A stretch of 64,000 bases of DNA from NCBI GenBank assembly GCA_951635545.1, contig OX620685.1:124001-188000 (forward strand). Direction: 5' to 3'. Under the pieces are notes generated by a model. It was not told the DNA's origin. It did no database searches and saw only the letters and a program-made list of their open reading frames with translations. The position numbers were made by a program, and so were the translations under genes. Of the stretch, positions 1 to 9,216 are shown piece after piece. This DNA is from CAG-873 sp910578365. Lineage in GTDB: Bacteria; Bacteroidota; Bacteroidia; Bacteroidales; Muribaculaceae. Every line of letters starts with the position of its first letter. Positions within the stretch are counted from its first letter, which is position 1.

Positions 1-164
1 ACCACCAGCGAGTCGGCGGCATTGGGGTTGGTGATGCGCACATACTCGACCTTGGGCGTAGCATCCTCGTCGCGTTCGGCGTCGGTCCGGTCGCAGCCGG
101 TCAGCGTGCTTATGCCGACAAACGACATAAATGCTGCCATCAGTATATATTTTGCTTTTTTCAT
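1..164 (-). CDS. Surface glycan-binding lipoprotein, N-terminal part (cut by window edge)
   Basis: Only the first 54 codons are present; the gene continues past position 1. Translation from the ATG at 164 gives a lipoprotein signal peptide ending in the lipobox LTGC, then a polar linker and the segment PKVEYVRITNP. That segment is typical of the start of an IPT/TIG-type surface glycan-binding protein next to SusD. The gene follows SusD by 21 bp on the same strand, so it should be the third outer-surface component of this locus. The family call rests on the short N-terminus and its position; lipoprotein status is directly visible. Confidence 0.7.
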   Translation of the reverse strand, partial: MKKAKYILMAAFMSFVGISTLTGCDRTDAERDEDATPKVEYVRITNPNAADSLV

Positions 165-185
165 TGCTATATTGTCGGTTTAAGC

Positions 186-1853
186 TTATTCTTCGGTGAA
201 TTCAAATTCCACGGGCGCGTCGGCCAGCTGTGGCGAAGCGGTAAGGCAAGCCTGAGGCACAGGCATCACCATGGAGTTGTTGCTGAGGGTGATGTCGCTT
301 GCATCGTACTGGCCGCCTTCGCTCTTGCCTGTGACCAGACGGTACGAGTTGAAATCGTTGCGCATGTTCTGGTCGATGCTGTTGAACACATACATATAGT
401 GGCGGTTCATGCTGTTGAGGTAGCTGACTGCGGCATTGCTGTCGCGATACCACCAGCGCAGAATGTCGAACCAGTTGTTGCCTTCGATGGCAAATTCGCG
501 GCGACGCTCGGCTATGAGCTGTTCCCAGCTCATCGGAGCTGCATATCCTGCCAGACCGGCACGGGCACGGACTGCATTCACACGGTCGATGGCAGTCTGG
601 TCGTTTGTGCTATTGGCGACACCCATCACAGCTTCGGCATAGTTGAAGTAAACATCGGCCAGACGCATCAGGTATATGTTGTTGGGGGCGTCCTGCGAAC
701 CACCGATACCGCCGTCGACGTCAGCCGAATGGCCCAGCACATACTTCTTCAGGTGGGCGAGCATCTCGTTGGCCTCGTCGCCACGGTCTTCGTTAAATAT
801 CTCGTAGGTATAGCCGCCTTTGGCCCGCTCGATATTGGGGTAATAGTAGCCGGGAGCCATGTACACCCATTTGGCGCGCAGGTCGTTGCCGGCATAGCTC
901 TGCTGCAGCGAAATAGTGGGGCCCTTGCCGTTGCCCCAGGCCTGGTCGGCCAGCGACACACGCGAGAAAGCACAGTTGCGGCCGTTGCCGTAGCCGTAGC
1001 CGTAGACCATGCACTGGATTGCCAGCAGCGACTCGGGACCGTTGTTGGATTCCTTGTCGAACAGGGTCGCGTAGTCGATAGTCTTGATATCGACGCTGTT
1101 CTCTATTACCTCATTGGCTTCGGAAGCCGCCTTGCGGTAGAGTTCCGAGCGGTCGGCACAGTCGGCATGCGAGGCCATTGTAAGGTGGAGTTTTGACAGA
1201 TATGCAAGGGCTGTCCAGCGTGTCGGACGGCCGGCCGCGTCGCTTTCCTTCAGCAGGCCTGCTGCATATTCGAGGTCCTTTTCTACGAATTTATATACAC
1301 TGCCGCGGGTGTTGCGCGGAACCTGAAAGTTGCCGCTGCCAACCATTGCCGAGCCGTTGGTAATAATGGGTACATCGCCCCAGTACTGGCTCAGAAGAAA
1401 GTAGCATACGCCTCGCATACAGCGGGCCTCGGCCAGTCCCTGCTCTATGTCGGCTTCTGGCACTCCGTTGCCGCGGGCAGCCGCAGGCATGTCGTTGATG
1501 ATGGTGTTGGCAATGGCTATGATATTGTACAGACCGTCCCAGCCCTGCTTAAGATAAGCGTTGTTGGCCGAGAAGTTGCCGAAGTAGAATTGGCCTTCCT
1601 CTCCGTAGGTGTAGTACATGTCGCCGGCAAGCATGTCGAACTTCCACTGGAAATCCTGCGAATAGTTCTTCCACTCCCACTGCGAGTACAGTGCGGCACA
1701 GCTCATGCGTATGCGGTCGGCGCTGGTATAGTAGGTTTCTATTACCGGCTTGTCCTGCGGATCAACCGTAAGGAAGTCCTCGCAGCTGGTCATTGTGCCC
1801 ATGAGCACACTGCCGAGCACCGGCATGCTTATGTATTTTATATATTTGTTCAT
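186..1853 (-). CDS. SusD/RagB-family outer-membrane lipoprotein
   Basis: This 555-residue protein is the surface lipoprotein that caps the SusC barrel and captures oligosaccharide. The signal peptide ends in the lipobox TMTSC with Cys24, followed by the familiar EDFLTVDPQ start of mature SusD proteins. The helical repeat region and the C-terminal RagB/SusD domain (YLMRLADVYFNYAEA, then VNAVRARAG and RREFAIEGNNWFDILRW) are clear. It lies 14 bp downstream of susC, as expected for the obligate pair. Length is normal for the family. The ligand cannot be read from SusD; the neighbouring enzyme suggests a mannan. Confidence 0.95.
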   Translation of the reverse strand: MNKYIKYISMPVLGSVLMGTMTSCEDFLTVDPQDKPVIETYYTSADRIRMSCAALYSQWEWKNYSQDFQWKFDMLAGDMYYTYGEEGQFYFGNFSANNAYLKQGWDGLYNIIAIANTIINDMPAAARGNGVPEADIEQGLAEARCMRGVCYFLLSQYWGDVPIITNGSAMVGSGNFQVPRNTRGSVYKFVEKDLEYAAGLLKESDAAGRPTRWTALAYLSKLHLTMASHADCADRSELYRKAASEANEVIENSVDIKTIDYATLFDKESNNGPESLLAIQCMVYGYGYGNGRNCAFSRVSLADQAWGNGKGPTISLQQSYAGNDLRAKWVYMAPGYYYPNIERAKGGYTYEIFNEDRGDEANEMLAHLKKYVLGHSADVDGGIGGSQDAPNNIYLMRLADVYFNYAEAVMGVANSTNDQTAIDRVNAVRARAGLAGYAAPMSWEQLIAERRREFAIEGNNWFDILRWWYRDSNAAVSYLNSMNRHYMYVFNSIDQNMRNDFNSYRLVTGKSEGGQYDASDITLSNNSMVMPVPQACLTASPQLADAPVEFEFTEE

Positions 1854-1867
1854 CTTTGTGTATTCTA

Positions 1868-4800
1868 TTAGAAGTTAAGGGTCATACCGAGAGTATAGGT
1901 ACGTGGAGTTGGATAGCGGCCCATGTCGATGTTCTGGAGCAGCGCGCTCTGATTATAGGCACCGATTTCCGGATCGAATCCTTTGTACTTTGTAAAGGTG
2001 TACAGGTTCTGTACGTTGAAATACACACGGGCACTTGTCAGACCAATCTTGCGCATAATATTCGAAGGCACTGTATAGCCCACAGCCAGGTTCTGGATAC
2101 GCAGGTAGCTGCCGTCTTCGATAAAACGTGTGCTCATGCGGTCGTTCTGGTTGATGTTGAGATTATTAAAGCGGGGAATAGTGGCATCGGGGTTGACAAT
2201 GTACACGTTTTCGGGCGACTGATTGGCAGGGTTGCCGTCGTAGTAACCGTACTGGGCGCGTTCGAGAACCGATGCGGCCTGGTTGTCCCAGAGGCTCTGG
2301 AGCGACTCGGTCTTAAAGCGGGTGAAATTAAGCACGTCGCCGCCGATTGCTCCGGTAAGCACCAGATTGAGGTCGAAATCTTTGTATGTAAAGGTATTGG
2401 TAAAGCCAAAAGTCAAGTCAGGGTTGGGGTCGCCGATTACCTTTTGGTCGTTGGCGGTAATCTGGCCGTCGCCGTCAAGATCCTTGAAGCGTACATCGCC
2501 GGGCCATACACCGGAATTCTTGTTTACCTTGTTTATAAGCGGATTGTTGTCGTCGGGCACCTGTACCGGGGCTTTGAGTATCTCGTCGACGTTTTGGAAT
2601 ATGCCGTCCATCTCATAGCCGTAGAACACGCCCATGGGCTGGCCTTCGGCAATCATGGTAGCGGTCTTGAAGGGTGTATACCACTCCACGCTACCCCACA
2701 GCACCTGGTCCTTGTTATTCAGTTTCACAACTTTATTTTTGTTGTGGGTAAGGGTGAGGTTCGAGCTCCATGTAAAGTCGCGGGTAACAATGTTGCGGGT
2801 GTTCAGCGCAACCTCTACACCAACGTTGCGCACCTGGCCGATGTTGGCGTAGGGAGCCTGTATGTAGCCCCAGTCGCTGGTGATGCCGGTGTAGCTCGGA
2901 GCCACTACCTTAAGCAGAAGGTCTTTGGTCTGTTTGTAATAGCCGTCGACGGTAAGCTCGATACGGTTGTTTAATGCGGCAAAGTCGATACCTACGTTGA
3001 ACTGCTCTGATGCCTCCCATTTCAGTTCGGGGTTGCTGAGATTGTTCTGAACCCATGCCGAACCCATGGGTGTGGGCACGTTGAACATGGTGGCGCCATA
3101 GCTGTAGGGGTCGACATTGGAGTTGCCCACCTGGCCATAGCCGGCACGGAGTTTGAGGTTATTGAGCCATGTTACGTCGCGCAGGAAAGCCTCCTGGTTG
3201 GCGCGCCATGCCAGAGCCACCGAGGGGAAGTAGCCCCACTTGTTGCCTTTGGCGAACTTGGAGCTGCCGTCGGCACGCATGGTGGCGGTAAGCAGATAGC
3301 GGTTGTCGAAGCCGTAGTTTACACGGGCAAAGTAGCTGACGGTGGTAACTTTGTCTTTCCAGCCGTCATTGGCCACAAATTCGCCGTCGGTACCAATCAC
3401 GTGGATGTTGTCGAATGTAAGGTTCTGTTTGGTCAGCCACCAGCCTTCCCAGTTCGATGCGCTGGCCTCGAAACCGGCCATTACGGTAAGGTCGTGCTTG
3501 TCGGCCAAACGGTCGTTGTAGGTCACATAGTCTTTCTGCACCCAGAAGTAGTTGTCTTCCTGACGCTGATAAATCTTGTTGATTTCGATCGGCGATTTCA
3601 CACCTTCGTATATCTTGGGCAGATACGATTTATTGAGGGCAGTCGAACCAATATAGCCGTATTCGGCACGGAATGTAAATTTCTTCAGGAAGTTGATGTC
3701 GAGGTAGAAGTTGCCGGTGATGTTCTGTCGCAGCAGTGTGTTGTTGCGCTGCAGGGCCAGAGCCACAGGGTTCCAGCTCGAAGAGCCGTTCACACTCGAA
3801 GGGCTTGCATATTTGCCGTCGAAGCCGTACACGGGAACATCGGGCTGCATGGTCATGGCCTGCATGATGATACCGTTGGAGCCATCGTTCAGGGTAATGG
3901 TTTCGTTTGTGCGGGTGTATGCCAGCTGACCGCCGAGTTTCATCCAGTCGGTAAATTTGGCATCGACGCTGAAACGGCTGTTGAATCGCTCGAAGTCGGA
4001 ACCGATGATGATACCGTCCTGACCCATCCAGCCGCCCGAGGCAGCAAAAGTGATTTTATCGTTACCACCCGATACCTGCAGCTGGTAGTTCTGCATGAAT
4101 GCTGTGCGGAACACCGCGTCCTGCCAGTCGGTGCCGGGGCCTAGAAGGTCCAGGTCGAGGTAGGTGTTGTTCTGCTGGTAGCTCGCTCCTTCGGCATAGA
4201 GGTCGTTCTGATACTTTGCAAATCCGGGGAGGTCGAGCATTTTCAGACGCTTTGCTGTCTGCTGCCAGGCCACATAGCCATCGAAAGTAACACTTGTACG
4301 GCCGGCCTCGCCGCGGCGGGTGGTGATGATGATTACACCGTTGGCTCCTGCGGCACCATATATAGCGGTTGCAGAGGCGTCTTTCAGCACGTCGATGCTC
4401 ACAATGTCGTTAGGAGATATGCCTGCAAGGGGGTTCGACGACTTTGTCTGCCCGGCTGAGCCGTCGCCGGTCCAGTCGAAACCGCCTATGGTACCTGCGG
4501 CTCCCGACATCTGCACACCGTCGATAATATAAAGGGGTTCGTTCGATGAGTTGATTGAGCTTGCGCCACGGATACGGATTGAAGTGGCTGCACCGGGGGC
4601 ACCTGAGTTTGAGGTCACCTGCACACCGGGAATCTTGCCGCTGAGCATCTGGTCGGCGTTTGCTGCAACACCCTGACGGAGAGTTTCCTCACTTACCGAA
4701 GCTACCGAACCGGTAATATCGACTTTTCGCGATGTACCATAGCCTACCACCACTACTTCGTCGAGAACTTCGGAGTCTTCGCCGAGTGTTATTTCAAGAT

Positions 4801-5080
4801 TTTTACGTCCGGCAATTGCAACTTCCTTGGTCTGCATGCCCACGCACGATACTATCAGAGTGGCATTGCCGGACTTCACTTTCAGGCTGAAGTTGCCGTC
4901 GAAATCAGTAGTCGTAGCCACTGTTTCGTTGCCTTTCTCTTTCACTACGGCGCCGATTACGGGGTCACCCGTCGATTCGAACACCGTGCCTGTCACTTCT
5001 ACTTGAGCTACTGCTCCGAGCGTAATGCACAGAAACAGAGCCATCAGGTATCCGCGAAGATTACATAGCTTACTGTTCAT
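1868..5080 (-). CDS. SusC/RagA-family TonB-dependent outer-membrane transporter
   Basis: A 1070-residue TonB-linked barrel that imports oligosaccharides across the outer membrane. A signal peptide (1-25) is followed by a carboxypeptidase-regulatory-like domain (about 27-100), the TonB-box region DEVVVVGYGT (107-116), a plug domain (SGKIPGVQV, IRIRGASS, PLYIIDG, DVLKDASATAIYGAAGANGVIIITT), and a long beta-barrel ending in an aromatic residue (TLGMTLNF). Length and domain order are typical. It begins 281 bp after the upstream esterase/GH5 gene, with its own candidate promoter in that gap. Confidence 0.96.
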   Translation of the reverse strand: MNSKLCNLRGYLMALFLCITLGAVAQVEVTGTVFESTGDPVIGAVVKEKGNETVATTTDFDGNFSLKVKSGNATLIVSCVGMQTKEVAIAGRKNLEITLGEDSEVLDEVVVVGYGTSRKVDITGSVASVSEETLRQGVAANADQMLSGKIPGVQVTSNSGAPGAATSIRIRGASSINSSNEPLYIIDGVQMSGAAGTIGGFDWTGDGSAGQTKSSNPLAGISPNDIVSIDVLKDASATAIYGAAGANGVIIITTRRGEAGRTSVTFDGYVAWQQTAKRLKMLDLPGFAKYQNDLYAEGASYQQNNTYLDLDLLGPGTDWQDAVFRTAFMQNYQLQVSGGNDKITFAASGGWMGQDGIIIGSDFERFNSRFSVDAKFTDWMKLGGQLAYTRTNETITLNDGSNGIIMQAMTMQPDVPVYGFDGKYASPSSVNGSSSWNPVALALQRNNTLLRQNITGNFYLDINFLKKFTFRAEYGYIGSTALNKSYLPKIYEGVKSPIEINKIYQRQEDNYFWVQKDYVTYNDRLADKHDLTVMAGFEASASNWEGWWLTKQNLTFDNIHVIGTDGEFVANDGWKDKVTTVSYFARVNYGFDNRYLLTATMRADGSSKFAKGNKWGYFPSVALAWRANQEAFLRDVTWLNNLKLRAGYGQVGNSNVDPYSYGATMFNVPTPMGSAWVQNNLSNPELKWEASEQFNVGIDFAALNNRIELTVDGYYKQTKDLLLKVVAPSYTGITSDWGYIQAPYANIGQVRNVGVEVALNTRNIVTRDFTWSSNLTLTHNKNKVVKLNNKDQVLWGSVEWYTPFKTATMIAEGQPMGVFYGYEMDGIFQNVDEILKAPVQVPDDNNPLINKVNKNSGVWPGDVRFKDLDGDGQITANDQKVIGDPNPDLTFGFTNTFTYKDFDLNLVLTGAIGGDVLNFTRFKTESLQSLWDNQAASVLERAQYGYYDGNPANQSPENVYIVNPDATIPRFNNLNINQNDRMSTRFIEDGSYLRIQNLAVGYTVPSNIMRKIGLTSARVYFNVQNLYTFTKYKGFDPEIGAYNQSALLQNIDMGRYPTPRTYTLGMTLNF

Positions 5081-5152
5081 TTGAAAATTATTATTTAAGG
5101 TTTATCTCGTTCTATATTCATGGCATTATAGTACTTAATACTATTTCCGCTG

Positions 5153-5160
5153 CAAAATTA
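5153..5160 (-). promoter_or_regulatory. Candidate -7 element (TAATTTTG) upstream of susC
   Basis: Reading the minus strand, TAATTTTG matches the Bacteroidetes TAnnTTTG -7 consensus about 75 bp before the susC start. No convincing TTTG -33 element lies 19-21 bp upstream, so this may be an activator-dependent promoter. Confidence 0.45.
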
Positions 5161-5294
5161 GCGTATATTTTCGCTAAGTAATGACACTTTTTTGACGTGT
5201 ACTTTACCCATTTTGTATTTGACGATTTTTTTAATCGTGAAGACATATAAAAAACTGGAGGCATCGCTGCTTCCAATATTAGGTTATCAGACCC

Positions 5295-5315
5295 CGTTTC
5301 CAAATTTTGGAAACG
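5295..5315. repeat. Perfect palindrome in the gap before susC
   Basis: CGTTTCCAAA and TTTGGAAACG form 10-bp arms around a single central T. A further ACC/GGT pairing lies outside one mismatch. No T-run follows on either strand, so it looks more like an operator or RNA-processing hairpin than an intrinsic terminator. It lies between the enzyme gene and susC. Confidence 0.5.
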
Positions 5316-5361
5316 AGGTATCAGTGAACCATGAAAACAGATAATACTCCGCTTTGTGGAA

Positions 5362-7998
5362 TCAGCGGCGGCTGATTTCACTATTCAGACGGCGTATGAT
5401 GTCGGTGGTGCTGCGGTCGGCGCTGAACACCGAATTCAGCCCCTGGTCTTCTTGGGCAGGGTCGCCGCTGTAGTCGTCGCCGGGCTGCCAACCGCGGTGA
5501 ACCGGACGGGCATCGCCACCCCAGCCCCAGAAATTGGCGCCATTAATCATGCCGCTGTCGCGGATAATGGAGAATACAAATTCGTAATAACTGTCGCGCG
5601 AGTTCACCGGACTGCCGGGGGCTATGGCCATGCCGTCGCGGGGGAAACCGAATTCTTCCAGAACCAGTGGTTTGCCCATGGCCGAGCTACGGGCGTGGTG
5701 CCGCTCGATATAGTCGCGGGTGTTGGCAAAGGCTTGCGGAAGGTCCTCGGCCAGACTCTCGCGGCGCACCCAGCCCCAGTTATAGGGCCATATATGTATG
5801 GTAGCATAGTCGATATTTGAGTCGGAGTGTATGTCGGACCAAAGGTCAAGGTCGTTCTCGCAGCCCCACAGACCTTCGCTGCCGGTCGATACGAGGTGAT
5901 TTGGGTCGAGGCGCTTGATTTCGGCTGCCGCGGCCTTGAGCCACTCGGCAAATGGCTGCTTGCCGGAGTCGGAGAAAGCGCGAGGTTCGTTGGCAATCTG
6001 CCAGCTCATAATGGCTGTCGACTGATTGTACGGCTTGCCCGTGATGCTGTTGGTACGGCCCACGATATTACGCAGATGATTAATGCTCAACTGTTTGGCC
6101 TTTTCGTCATGCACAAAGTCTGCTACATAATCCATATACTCGGAATAGCTTGTCAGCGCGGGCACCGGACATTCGCCCTTGCCGGCCCATTCGAGATAGC
6201 AGCCGTAGCCTCCGCTCCACTCCCAGGCGTTATTGAGGTAGAGCACAGCCTTCATGCCGCGGCGTTCCAGCTCCACGAGCAGATAGTCGAGGCCTTTGAG
6301 AATATCTTCGTTGTATACTCCGGGCTCAAGTTCGAGTGTAGGCTCGATGTGCGATATTTTGCTTTTATTTCCCTGACCTCCGACAAGTATGCGCAGATTG
6401 TCGATACCCAGCGCCTGCATATTGTCGAGTTCGGCGCTGAGTCGTTGGCGGTTGCCGCCGGCGCCTTCCGAGGCTAAAATGGCACCGTACCAGAAGTTCG
6501 CACCTATATAACGGTAAGGTTTTCCGCCGATGGAGAACTCACCGCCGTCCACACCTACATATTTCGGAGCTTTGGCGCGGAATGGTATCAGCGGCATGCC
6601 CATAAGGTCTTTCACCTTGCCGATGGCGAAGTTTTTGAAGCAGTAGCGCACTTCGTCGATTACAGGCACCGAATCCGGAGCCTCTACTATGATGGTGCGA
6701 GCATTCCAGTCTTCGGTGGCTCGGGCCGGATAGAACTTGCCGTCGGGCCCGGCAACCTCAAAGCCCGGCAGCTCGTCGTTGGGTGTGAATCCGGCATCGG
6801 CGTTCCTGAAGTGCAGCACGGCTTTGCGGCCGGCAAGCTCCATGTGGCTGTAGCAGGGATAGCTGTCGGGCAGGCCTTGTATGCCGTATGTGCGGTGAGC
6901 GGCCATCCAGCCCATACGCTCACCGATTTCGTGTTTGCGCGAGGCGTGTATATCGTGCAGTTCGTCGGGGTTAACCAGGTCGGAGGTGCATACAATGCCG
7001 CTGTTCGGAATCAGTTCGGCAGCTTTGTGCTGACACTCGCGGAACTCCGCCGCGTTGGTTCCCTCGGGGTTGGCGTAGTCCCAGCCCGGAAGCTCAACGA
7101 AGTAGAATGGCAGTTCGCCAAGATTCCATTCCTGCCTCCAGCGCTCCACCATGTCGGCCTGGTGCTGCGGGTACTCGTACTCGCGGCCCACGTTGCTTTC
7201 GCCCTGGTTCCATATGAAACCGCGCACATTGTAGCCCACCAACGGATGCAGCATGGCGTTGTACATCACATTAATGCGTTCGTACTCCTGGAGCGATGCC
7301 GAATCGCGCTCGGCCTCAACACTCCAGCCGTCGTAGCCGTCGAGTATATCTCTCGGCATCCAGCCCTCGACTTTACTGCCGCCGTATGCGCAGCTGATTA
7401 TGCCCACCGGCACATCAAGCAGGTCGGTAAGAGTCTGAGCGAAATGGTATGCCAGGGCCGAGAAGTCGGCAGCGTTTGCCGGACACGAAGTCATCCACCG
7501 GGCCTCGAAGTCGGACTGAGGCTCGTAGCTGCCGCGCTTGGGCACTGTTATAAAGCGTATACCCGGATACTTGCCGCTGTATGCTATTGTGTGAGCAGCC
7601 CCCTCTATAGGCTGAGTCCAGAAACCGCGCAATGGCATCTCCATATTGCTCTGTCCGCTTGCAAGCCATACTTCACCCACAAGCACATTCGAAATGGTAC
7701 GGCTTTCCTTGCCGTCGCTTATCTTTATATTGTAATTTTCGAACGAAGCCACCGGAGTGGGCACAGTCAGCAGCCAGCTACCGTCGGCAGCTGCGCGGGT
7801 CTTGACCGTACGTCCGCTCCACGAAGGTGTTACAGCTATAGTGCTTCCGGCAGGAGCCTTACCCCAGATACGGGCATCGGACTGCTGCTGCAGCATCATG
7901 TTATCACTGAAAAACGATGGTAAATCGAGCGCGGCAGCCACGTTGGCACTACACAACGCAACAGCGGCCATGCTTATGGCCAGTAGTGGTTTATTCAT
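5362..7998 (-). CDS. Fused SGNH carbohydrate esterase and GH5-type mannanase
   Basis: An 878-residue secreted protein with a signal peptide (about 1-23). Residues about 25-475 match sialate O-acetylesterase-type SGNH hydrolases: GQSN at 115-118 (Ser117 nucleophile), WNQGESN at 263-269 and the D-x-H segment near 349-351. Residues about 485-875 match GH5 mannanases (subfamily 7 style): IANEP with acid/base Glu671, IHIWPYNW, and LVLEEFGF with probable nucleophile Glu782. Known members cut beta-1,4-mannans, and SGNH partners remove acetyl groups. I infer a single enzyme for acetylated gluco- or galactomannan. The SusC/SusD genes downstream would import the products. No lipobox is visible, so it is probably periplasmic. 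Confidence 0.88.
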   Translation of the reverse strand: MNKPLLAISMAAVALCSANVAAALDLPSFFSDNMMLQQQSDARIWGKAPAGSTIAVTPSWSGRTVKTRAAADGSWLLTVPTPVASFENYNIKISDGKESRTISNVLVGEVWLASGQSNMEMPLRGFWTQPIEGAAHTIAYSGKYPGIRFITVPKRGSYEPQSDFEARWMTSCPANAADFSALAYHFAQTLTDLLDVPVGIISCAYGGSKVEGWMPRDILDGYDGWSVEAERDSASLQEYERINVMYNAMLHPLVGYNVRGFIWNQGESNVGREYEYPQHQADMVERWRQEWNLGELPFYFVELPGWDYANPEGTNAAEFRECQHKAAELIPNSGIVCTSDLVNPDELHDIHASRKHEIGERMGWMAAHRTYGIQGLPDSYPCYSHMELAGRKAVLHFRNADAGFTPNDELPGFEVAGPDGKFYPARATEDWNARTIIVEAPDSVPVIDEVRYCFKNFAIGKVKDLMGMPLIPFRAKAPKYVGVDGGEFSIGGKPYRYIGANFWYGAILASEGAGGNRQRLSAELDNMQALGIDNLRILVGGQGNKSKISHIEPTLELEPGVYNEDILKGLDYLLVELERRGMKAVLYLNNAWEWSGGYGCYLEWAGKGECPVPALTSYSEYMDYVADFVHDEKAKQLSINHLRNIVGRTNSITGKPYNQSTAIMSWQIANEPRAFSDSGKQPFAEWLKAAAAEIKRLDPNHLVSTGSEGLWGCENDLDLWSDIHSDSNIDYATIHIWPYNWGWVRRESLAEDLPQAFANTRDYIERHHARSSAMGKPLVLEEFGFPRDGMAIAPGSPVNSRDSYYEFVFSIIRDSGMINGANFWGWGGDARPVHRGWQPGDDYSGDPAQEDQGLNSVFSADRSTTDIIRRLNSEISRR

Positions 7999-8102
7999 GG
8001 GTTACAACTTATTACGATATTTTATACCGCAAAGTTAACCCATTTTTTCTATTTTACAAACTGCAGTAAGCAATTGTAAAAATATTGCTAAGATAGTGTA
8101 AG

Positions 8103-8990
8103 CTATATGAGCGCCTTGTGGCGTTTGTATGTTTCGCGGAATTCGCGCGGCGAACAGCCCTTTTTCTTTCGGAATATACGGTTGAAGTGGCTCACATTGT
8201 TAAAACCGCAGTCGTAACATATTTCGGCGACTGACATTGTGCTGTCGACCAGCAGACGTGTGGCGTTGCCCAGACGAATGTCGATGATGTAGTCGGAAAT
8301 CGACCGACCGGTGCGCAGTTTGAAGAAGCGGCTGAAGGCAGTTGGCGACATCCCTACCAGATCGGCCAGCTCCTGCAGGCGTATCTCTTCTCTGAAATGG
8401 CTCTCGATATGCCGCTGCACCTTGCTTACCCTGCGCGAATCGGTACTCACGGGGGCATTTGAGAACGACGAGCTCGACAGCACTCTGTAGTCGTCGCTCT
8501 CGGCCAGTTCGTGCAACATCATCACAAGCTGTATCATGCGGTCGAAGCCCACCTCCATCTTTGTTATGTTGTTGAGGTGTCCGTACACCTTCATAATGGT
8601 TTCGATGCCAAAACAGATACCGTTGCTCGAGCGGTCGAGCATCCGGCGTATGCTGTCCATTGTGGTTTTGTTGAGCAACGAATCACCGAACAGGTCGCGC
8701 GAGAACTGCAATGTAATCTCGCGTATGTGCTTGCTTTGGCATTCTGCCTGCTCCCAGGCGTGCTCTATACCGTTGCCTACAAGCACAAGGTCGAAATCGC
8801 CGACCTCTTCTATCGAATCACCTACCACCCGTCGTGCTCCGGCGCAATATGACACAAAATTCAGCTCATATTCGGCATGACGATGAATTGGATAATTGAA
8901 AGAATCCTTATAGCGGTCAACAAGGTAAAAGCTATCTTTCTCCGACAGAGGCGTGATTTCAGTGATTATCTTGTTATTCGGGTTTAACAT
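8103..8990 (-). CDS. AraC-family transcriptional regulator
   Basis: A 295-residue regulator with an N-terminal cupin-like sensing domain (about 20-180, including the IHRHAEYELNFV segment) and a C-terminal AraC/XylS double helix-turn-helix (about 190-290, with LADLVGMSPTAFSRFFKLRTG and CYDCGFNNVSHFNRIFRKKKGCSPREFR). It is the first gene of the minus-strand run, 104 bp ahead of the esterase/mannanase gene, and is the likely local activator. Most loci of this type use a hybrid two-component sensor or a SusR; an AraC protein with a cupin domain suggests sensing of a small soluble sugar. The inducer is unknown. Confidence 0.93.
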   Translation of the reverse strand: MLNPNNKIITEITPLSEKDSFYLVDRYKDSFNYPIHRHAEYELNFVSYCAGARRVVGDSIEEVGDFDLVLVGNGIEHAWEQAECQSKHIREITLQFSRDLFGDSLLNKTTMDSIRRMLDRSSNGICFGIETIMKVYGHLNNITKMEVGFDRMIQLVMMLHELAESDDYRVLSSSSFSNAPVSTDSRRVSKVQRHIESHFREEIRLQELADLVGMSPTAFSRFFKLRTGRSISDYIIDIRLGNATRLLVDSTMSVAEICYDCGFNNVSHFNRIFRKKKGCSPREFRETYKRHKALI

Positions 8991-9039
8991 GGTTAGTTAC
9001 GGTTCTGTGTATTTGCATGTGTATTTCATTTCTTGCATA

Positions 9040-9047
9040 CAAAGGTA
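9040..9047 (-). promoter_or_regulatory. Candidate -7 element (TACCTTTG) for the AraC gene
   Basis: On the minus strand TACCTTTG fits TAnnTTTG exactly and lies about 50 bp before the AraC start codon. No clear TTTG lies 19-21 bp upstream. Confidence 0.5.
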
Positions 9048-9164
9048 CAACTTTTTACAATATCGTTTAAAGCGTTAACAATATTTAATATTAGCACCGT
9101 ATTTATGTCTATCCATACTTTTTGAGTGTTATGATTTATCAAAGCCATAAAATAGCTTAAATTT

Positions 9165-9196
9165 ATTGCATGAATGATTTCTTTCACCTAATTTTG
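9165..9196 (+). promoter_or_regulatory. Candidate promoter for tex (ATTG-N20-TAATTTTG)
   Basis: TAATTTTG at 9189-9196 matches the -7 consensus. ATTG at 9165-9168 is a one-mismatch -33 element at exactly 20 bp spacing. The tex ATG follows 20 bp later. Confidence 0.6.
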
Positions 9197-9216
9197 TTGC
9201 ATAAAACCGGCAATAA

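Noticed and set aside
1856..2974. Long plus-strand open frame opposite susC
   Set aside because: Antisense shadow of a strongly supported SusC gene, with no family signal of its own.
5118..5381. 87-codon minus-strand frame in the gap between the mannanase and susC
   Set aside because: It overlaps the palindrome and the candidate susC promoter, and its sequence has no coding features.
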